In this document: one piece after another, positions 58,245 through 64,000 of the stretch | How positions within the stretch are numbered: the first letter of the stretch is position 1 | How the letters are laid out: every line of letters begins with the position of its first letter | Origin: Chlamydoabsidia padenii | Taxonomy: Eukaryota; Mucoromycota; Mucoromycetes; Mucorales; Cunninghamellaceae | DNA length: 64,000 bases | Reading direction: 5' to 3' | Assembly: GCA_025330725.1 (NCBI GenBank) | Contig: JAIWND010000005.1 | Span: 806,001 to 870,000 of the forward strand | Made by a program: the position numbers and the translations under genes | The notes under the pieces: generated by a model | What the model was told of the DNA's origin: nothing | The model's database searches: none | Seen by the model: only the letters and a program-made list of their open reading frames with translations

Positions 58245-58693
58245 AAGATGGGTTTCTGCATCTTGATAATTAAAAGGTGTTTTTGCTCTCCTTTGGGCTG
58301 AATAACTGCTCTTCTTGGTCACTCCCTCTACTCATCAAGTACGCCTTTACTTCTCTCACTTTGGCAACAGGTATATCTTTTGTAATTCTTGATAACGAAT
58401 ACTAACGTTTGCTTATTTATTTATTATTATTGGACATAAGGTATGATATAGAATTGAAACATAGACATAAATGGGCATACGTGTTTGTGTGTTATGGTCG
58501 GGGGTAGTACTTGTGTGTGTATTATGGTCTTAGGGGGTAGTAGTACTTGTGTGTGTGTTATGGTTGGGGGTGCTAGGGGCTTGTGTTTGTGTTTGTACGA
58601 ATGTTGTATTGGTGCAGGTAATAACTAATAACTTTAATTACACAAAGTTACGCTTCGATACTTGGATGGATGGATATGCATATGATTGTGTGC
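58245..58693. repeat. Intergenic region with G/T-rich tandem repeat
   Basis: At about 58481-58592, three imperfect copies of a ~40-46 bp unit (TTGTGTGT-GTTATGGT-GGGGGT-AGTACTTG) lie head to tail. The repeat is just past the stop of the zinc-finger gene on the opposite strand. The plus strand has several GGGGG runs. Confidence 0.55.
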
Positions 58694-59483
58694 TTAAATA
58701 AAGGGTAAGATACCCAACTGCTGAAGTGTTGTATTAACCCATATATCTTGTTGTGTAGGCCGATACGAATTCATAAAATGGGACTTGGAATCAGGAAAAA
58801 AGGCATCACTGTAAACATTGAAACCATCATTGGTAGGGATAGACTCCGATGTTTGCATGGTATTTTCCTGAAATAGATGCCCGACTAAATCAACAGGATC
58901 AACGACTGACTCCGTAAGTATGGCAGTTGGATAAAATAGTCCGGGGATTGAACTCGCAGATGTATTTACTGATGATACCAATGGTTTTTCTGTTAATAGG
59001 CCCAGCGATAAAGACGACGACGACGACGACGACGAATTCGACGAGTACGTGGACGAATATGGCGAGGACAAGGATGGTAACGATGAAATGGATTCGCTAT
59101 TCTCAGTTAGTATGGGATATTGTCTTGTAACCATCAGCCTTGTTGTTGGATCGGATTGTAAACTGGGCGAACAACGACTGACAACATATGACTTGTGATG
59201 ATGTGGTGTTTTGACATGCGTTTTGATATGGCGGCGAAGATTACTCAAGACCGAAAATTGCTTATCACATCCTTGACTATTTGAAGGTAAGAAAGTCAAA
59301 AAAAAAACAAGAACAGTGTGGAAATGGACCATCTTACCATTTGTGCGGTTTTTCACCTGTATGACTGTAGGTATGGACTTTTAAAGCACTTGGTTTGGAA
59401 AACTTCTTTGGACAAGACGGACATTCAAACACCTTCTTCCTGGTTGAAAATTCGATGCATAATGATCTCAAGGATCCTGCCAT
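58694..59483 (-). CDS. C2H2 zinc-finger transcription factor
   Basis: Two exons, complement(59338-59483) and complement(58694-59276), give 242 residues. Two adjacent C2H2 fingers start near residue 20: FECPSCPKKFSKPSALKVH-x3-H joined by the classic TGEKPHKC linker to CQGCDKQFSVLSNLRRH-x3-H. The second finger spans the intron, which confirms the splice. The rest is Ser-rich and disordered (a run of 9 Ser) with acidic patches. It is probably a nuclear DNA-binding regulator. No leader lies right at the ATG; a C/T tract sits ~100 bp upstream (59583-59613), so an extra 5' exon is possible. Confidence 0.8.
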
Positions 59484-61458
59484 GGTTTGTATTTACTTGT
59501 TATCTTCTTGGCTTGCTTGTGGGTATTTGTCCTGTCAAATCACAGTGATACACTTGTTGAAAAGGAGCGGCTATAGTTGGTAAGTGGAAAGAAGAAAAAA
59601 AAGAAAAAAAGAAGCTTATCAGGTTTTATATTTTATGCTAACGAAATCTTCTTTTTTAACTTTCAGAATCACCTACCACCCCCGCTCACACAACATAATA
59701 TGATTTCAATATGGTTAACCGTCATCGCCCTTTGTGTAATTCAATGTTGCAACATTCCTTTTTGAAGCTTTATTCAAAGATATTGTTTATCTTGTGGTTT
59801 GGCTACTAAAGACATGCATACTGTGGACCAATAAAAGGTATACTACGACTACTGATGTAAGCATTGTTTGTATAACACTAATCGTCTTGTTAATAGGTTA
59901 ATAGCACGGTGTTTATTCTCAATAATGGACCGTTTGGCTCTTCTTCACGGGTAATATGTCAATGGTTGGTACTAAACTAACAAGGTAGGTGGACTAAGCG
60001 ATAACTATCGACTTTTTCCTGAAGATACAAGGTATATTAGAAGGTTTAACTATTAGCATTTAGCATTATTTTTAGTATAGACATTTATATCAATCTTAAT
60101 AAACTGGGGGCTAGTGTTGTCTCTATAAAATATGTATCTGTCATGTGTGTGTGTGTGTGTCTAAATCAATGAATAGAACAAAATTATTGTATGTTGTGGT
60201 GTTTGAAGATACCATTCAAATATCTGGATGACTTCTATTTAAAAAGAGAATGTTGTTACCATCCCATCGGTTTTGTTTTTGTTACATGACAGGTCAACAT
60301 GTGGCACTGTGTACTCATAATTAAAATGCCGACGCGCATGAATTTTCAATCGCCGCATATATACAAGTCTTCTAATTTCTTCTAGTGGTTTACCAAAATG
60401 GTTTTCCCGGTAACCATTTGTCAAAGCGTTTGAAGAAGTACAATGAGCATAGTGATACGAATATAGTAAAGCCGAAAGGACAAAAGGACAAAATGAAACA
60501 CACTATAAAATGTCCTCTCATTTTTCGCCCTGTGTACTCTAAATCCATTACAGTTTGTGCAGATGTTTCGAAACCAGCTGACGGCAGCTACGCCCCCCCA
60601 AAAAAGAGTAGATCCCGACAATTGCTTGGCGGGAAAACCTTTTTTTTTTTTTTCGAAAGGGGGTCGCTAGCAGTACGAAAGGCAATAAAAAGTACAGTAT
60701 TCACAAAGGAGGGCTCAGCAGATGAACCAGAAGCTCATCTCTAGGGATGTCGGGATTTGAAACTGACAGAAATCCAATTATGCATCTTGGCCACAAATTT
60801 CTCCGTCCATAACGCCTCCTTTGTGAAATCAAAATGTGTTCATTTTCCTGTTATTAGAAGTGTGTGTGCGTGGGGGGGGGTGTTTTCTTCCTTCTTCTCT
60901 AGATAACTACAATAGTGACCAATTAGAAAGGGATACATATGGAAAAGATTGAGGGTGCAAAAGTAAAAAATAATAATATCGGGATTCGAAAATAACCGAT
61001 CTGCATTAATGGGACCTAGCTTATTGGTGCAAAACATTTTATAGCCCCCTTTAAATTGTTTATCATAATCTGATCACATTGAATTCAAACCAATGAATAT
61101 AGGGATTGCTCCACCAACAAATCACGAAACAATTGCAGAGTGGTTCATTCATTTAGACGCTATGATATTCACACAGCCATATAGTATATATGTAAATTGG
61201 TTTGGTTTGATGGAGGTATCAGCTTCTTACGGGTCAAATGGAAATCATAATATGCGCATAACCAACTGAATACCACTGACGATGTAGTATATATGTTTTT
61301 ATTACATTAGAATGAGAGTCATTGCGATAATACGTGAGGTGACACGGCGGGATTTCAACATATTCCCAATCTGGACACTACACTCGTTTTATATCACAGC
61401 GCAAGTTTTTTATTATTAAAAGAAGCAAACAACGTAATAAAAACAAATGTAATTGTTG
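59484..61458. other. Gene-poor intergenic region, ~2 kb
   Basis: No supported gene. A (TG)n tract is at about 60143-60159. TTTTCAATCGCCGC (60341-60354), TCGGGATTTGAAACT (60750-60764), TCGGGATTCGAAAA (60979-60992) and GGCGGGATTTCAA (61346-61358) are motif copies or variants. Frames at 60239-60424 (minus) and 60385-60744 (plus) lack ATG starts or contain homopolymers. Confidence 0.55.
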
Positions 61459-62048
61459 GTGGGATATTTTATTAATAATGAGGGAGTATGTACTATTATT
61501 ATATACTACTGTGTATGTAAACGATTTGTTTGAAGCCCAGCCGATGTTGTAGAAGATTCATCCCCGTTCCTGTAAACAAAAAGTGTAAAAAGCTTGATTA
61601 GTATCTGACCAGTAATGTTTGCTGTGCATTACTTCTCCTACATAATGGAGTATTTTTTTTTTATTGATTCTTACCTGAATGCAATCACTCACCAAAGTTC
61701 ATTTGATCTTCTGGGGTCATGGTTGGAGTTGTGCCTGATTGTTATTGACGTTCTTCTTTACTTGAACTAGTCGTTACGTGGTGTATTGTGTGGAATCTAA
61801 CAAACGAATAAAAAGTCATTGTGAGTAAGAGCTTCAACTATTCTGCCCTTCTCCCACCTTACCTTGAGCCAAGTTTATCATATTGTGTTCTTTGTAATTG
61901 TTGGAATAAAGTGCTGTATACAAAGTCGAGAAAAGTGTTTATAGATTAGTGAATCTTGTTTAGATCAAGACAAATCATTAGTTGCAAAAGCCGTACTTTA
62001 CTTGTTTAATCCACCTTCAAACGTTTATATCGTGGGTTCATTGATGGA
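61459..62048 (-). other. Small spliced transcription unit, coding potential unclear
   Basis: The minus strand shows good splice signals in series: donor GTAAAGT (~62000), acceptor TATACAG (~61913), donor GTAAGG (~61864), acceptor TTGTTAG (~61798), donor GTGAGT or GTAAGA (~61691 / 61674) and acceptor TTTACAG (~61571). AATAAA follows near 61475. One frame reads FEGGLNNTLFQQLQRTQYDK then GSRFHTIHHV before a TAA, and looks protein-like. It has no ATG: the only ATG in the first exon is in another frame. A later ATG starts a second short frame. TCGGGATTTGAAATT (62112-62126) and a C/T leader lie upstream. I infer a real transcript but not its product. Confidence 0.35.
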
Positions 62049-62423
62049 GTGGGAAAAGAGAGAGAGAGAGAAAAAGTAAGTTTTCGGTGCCTGCCTCCCT
62101 GAGCGGACATGATCGGGATTTGAAATTATGCTTCATTTGTCAACCTCGAATACTTATTTTTAGATGAATGGATTCTAACCCATATATCAAGCAAAATGCC
62201 ATAAACAGCAATAGGTGGCCTCGAACATTCATTCTCGAATGACTTGCCACGAGTTTTCTCATCTCCGTCGACATGGTGCTTCAAAAAAAAAAAAAAAAAA
62301 AAAAAAATGAAGATCGGTTCCCTCTTCTTTTTTGGGGGAGAGGGGCCGAAGCATTATATAAGGTTCCTCTTTTTTTTTTCCCTTTCTTTCTTTCTTTCTT
62401 TACTTTACTTTACTTTATTCAAC
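62049..62423. promoter_or_regulatory. Intergenic region with motif, A-tract and leader of small gene
   Basis: TCGGGATTTGAAATT (62112-62126), an A-tract (about 62283-62306), TATATAAGG (~62354) and a C/T-rich leader with (CTTT)n (about 62366-62419) before the ATG at 62424. Confidence 0.5.
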
Positions 62424-62666
62424 ATGCTTCTTCAATTTTTATCAGACTGGAAAATTGATCGACAACCTAACAACAAACGACGACCTTGTCAGCCAAGTAC
62501 ACGACGATCATCCTCTATGACTTCAATTGAATCCTTTCAACATTGTGATAATATTGATTGGCATAATAGGAAACAGACATGGTCTTTTGAACAGGATTAT
62601 GTTTCCTTTCCCAGTCTTGAACCCATAGAATCACAAGATGATGACTCTCAGCTCCAAATGCTGTAG
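62424..62666 (+). CDS. Small hypothetical protein (80 residues)
   Basis: Single frame of 80 residues with a good promoter layout: TATATAAGG ~70 bp upstream and a C/T-rich leader right before the ATG. After the stop come AATAAA signals (about 62815). The protein is polar and basic at the start (RRPCQPSTRRSSS), acidic at the end (QDDDSQ), with no domain I recognise. The Ser/Arg cluster could be a phosphorylation target. The function is unknown. Confidence 0.5.
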   Translation: MLLQFLSDWKIDRQPNNKRRPCQPSTRRSSSMTSIESFQHCDNIDWHNRKQTWSFEQDYVSFPSLEPIESQDDDSQLQML

Positions 62667-62931
62667 TGAAATGATGATCCTAATACTTCATTCTAATTAA
62701 TTTATACCCTCCATCACCCTCTTTATTCATTCCTATCATATTTATATCATTCTATTATATTCCATTATGCTTTGTATTCCCACCTATATGATTTATATGT
62801 TCGCCATTGTAATCAAATAAACAACCATCATTCATTTTATTCATCAAATAAACTACTATTAATCATATACTAATAAAGCTAGTTAACTATACTAATGTTA
62901 AACATGGTTGATCTTTGTAAAGTGGATTAAT
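62667..62931. other. Short intergenic region
   Basis: AT-rich 3' regions with several AATAAA signals; nothing else seen. Confidence 0.45.
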
Positions 62932-63321
62932 TCATATGTGGCGTCGGATTGGTGGGGGGGGGGCTGGTGTGAAAGATGTGCCGGGTACCCTTGGTGATTG
63001 TTGGTTATAGGCTTCCGGAAGTTCCTGATCAGGTGAAGGTGTTGATAATAAATCTATGGTGATTACTTTGATAGCATCCATATCATATGATGGAGAACCG
63101 GCCCTGATGAATACCGTCAAGATGTTGGGATAGTTAGTGTGTATTGGTGCAAAAGATAAAGGTTGGAGGACCAGACCAGGCCATGAGGATATTGTAGCAT
63201 CGTGATCGTGAGCAGTTTCTTGAGTAACAACATTAAGAGTATATCCAGTAGAGTACTGAGCTTCATCAGAGTTTGTGTAATCCTGAACAGAGTGTGCCTT
63301 GAACCATGTCGAGTGTTCCAT
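62932..63321 (-). CDS. Hypothetical protein, possibly 3' part of a decaying gene
   Basis: The 129-residue frame starts at an ATG at 63319-63321 and ends in a Pro-rich stretch (TPAPPPPIRRHI). The codons upstream of the ATG also look coding (YHFYIP) until a TGA, so this is probably not the true start. Protein-like segments in shifting frames continue on the minus strand to about 63750 (see findings). No known domain recognised. It may be a single-copy lineage-specific gene or a pseudogene fragment. Confidence 0.35.
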   Translation of the reverse strand: MEHSTWFKAHSVQDYTNSDEAQYSTGYTLNVVTQETAHDHDATISSWPGLVLQPLSFAPIHTNYPNILTVFIRAGSPSYDMDAIKVITIDLLSTPSPDQELPEAYNQQSPRVPGTSFTPAPPPPIRRHI

Positions 63322-64000
63322 AGGAATATAAAAGTGATACCATCATCTTGAGTGTTGCCTTGATCACACCATTAACAATCGATGAGTATTCCTAGCCAAG
63401 ATGAATGTCATATGATAACATCCGAATAGTTCTTCTGTTACATTATATAGAGCCAGGTGGAGATGTAATTCTGATTTCATTGTACCAATATCGTGTAATG
63501 TAGTTTCCGGTGTTTTCTATTTCATTGTAATCCACATTCATGGTTAATTGATCGAGTCTACACCGATTAATGTCGACTTTTGCATTATGCGCCGAATCGT
63601 ATAGTCTATTAAAAGTCCGTTTGTTTCATAACCCACCACCAAAGCTATACTGTATGTGATCTTTGTTTGGTTCTTGTGATCAGATGTTGTTGTTATTCCC
63701 AATCTATTGTCATGTGCTGTGTTGATGTGAAGAGGTGTTGATATATCGCTTTTATGGTAACTTCATTGTGCATGATATTCAAATGTTGCAATGTCGAATC
63801 TAGATCGTTGTTTAAGATAATAAAATGTATGAGTTTCATGATCGATTCTTCTTTTTCTATCCTTTTTTTTTTTTTTTTTTTTTAATTTTTAATTTTACCC
63901 AAATGAGACTTCGGAAGAAAAACGGTAGGGTTTGTCCATTTTCTATAAACCTTGAATCTAATATGGACTAGGCTTTTATCACCAGCACCAATTGAATACA
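63322..64000. other. Remnant coding-like sequence and window edge
   Basis: The minus strand has protein-like stretches in changing frames (about 63371-63452, 63450-63590, 63544-63750) separated by stops. A T-tract sits at about 63867-63883. No intact gene can be drawn, and the window ends before any continuation. Confidence 0.35.

Noticed and set aside
60385..60744. 119-codon plus-strand frame
   Set aside because: It starts at GTG, runs through a T homopolymer giving a Phe run, and shows no family resemblance.

Overview
The window reads as nuclear DNA of a filamentous fungus, most likely an early-diverging (Mucoromycota/Mucorales-like) species. The reasons are AT-rich intergenic DNA, many short introns (about 50-120 bp, GT-AG, with CTAAC/CTAAT-like branch sites), pyrimidine-rich leaders just upstream of start codons, and a gene set containing urease, calcineurin A, squalene synthase and a Neo1-type flippase. 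The species assignment is inference. Gene models were built by hand by joining open frames at splice sites and checking reading phase and family conservation.

Layout, left to right. 1-3.8 kb: one small coiled-coil ORF and a large inverted array of ~220-250 bp repeats. 3.8-19.6 kb: short-chain dehydrogenase, an Asn-rich unknown protein, a yapsin-like aspartic protease, SLX4, CENP-O, a HIRIP3-like histone chaperone, a bHLH factor, squalene synthase, a mitochondrial carrier and a homeobox factor. 19.6-31.8 kb: a decayed amino-acid transporter, a TauD-type dioxygenase, a cation-efflux transporter, an F-box protein, an F-box/WD40 protein and tRNA-Lys(CTT). 31.8-45.5 kb: PP2A scaffold subunit, a C2A9.03-like WD40 protein, GH47 mannosidase, an uncharacterised single-exon gene, a GPAT/DHAPAT acyltransferase and calcineurin A. 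45.8-57.5 kb: P4-ATPase, very-long-chain 3-oxoacyl-CoA reductase, then ureG and urease head-to-head. 57.5-64 kb: sparse, with a C2H2 zinc-finger gene, several tiny or decaying loci and intergenic repeats.

Functional links. Urease and its GTPase metallochaperone UreG are divergent neighbours. CENP-O and HIRIP3 (kinetochore and histone chaperone) share a 137-bp promoter. Several membrane and lipid genes lie here (squalene synthase, GPAT, ketoacyl reductase, flippase) without forming a cluster.

The most striking signal not explained by genes is a recurring 11-14 bp element, GCGGGATTTGAA or its complement TTCAAATCCCGC with small variations. It occurs roughly 35 times. It usually lies 60-180 bp upstream of a start codon, but also inside several introns and inside every unit of the inverted repeat. 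It looks like a fused E2F-like GCGGGA plus CHR-like TTTGAA site and is often followed within ~25 bp by CATG or CATGCATG. Other notable items are an 8-nt and an 11-nt microexon in ureG, a GC-AG intron in the acyltransferase gene, and a transporter pseudogene with clear nonsense mutations.
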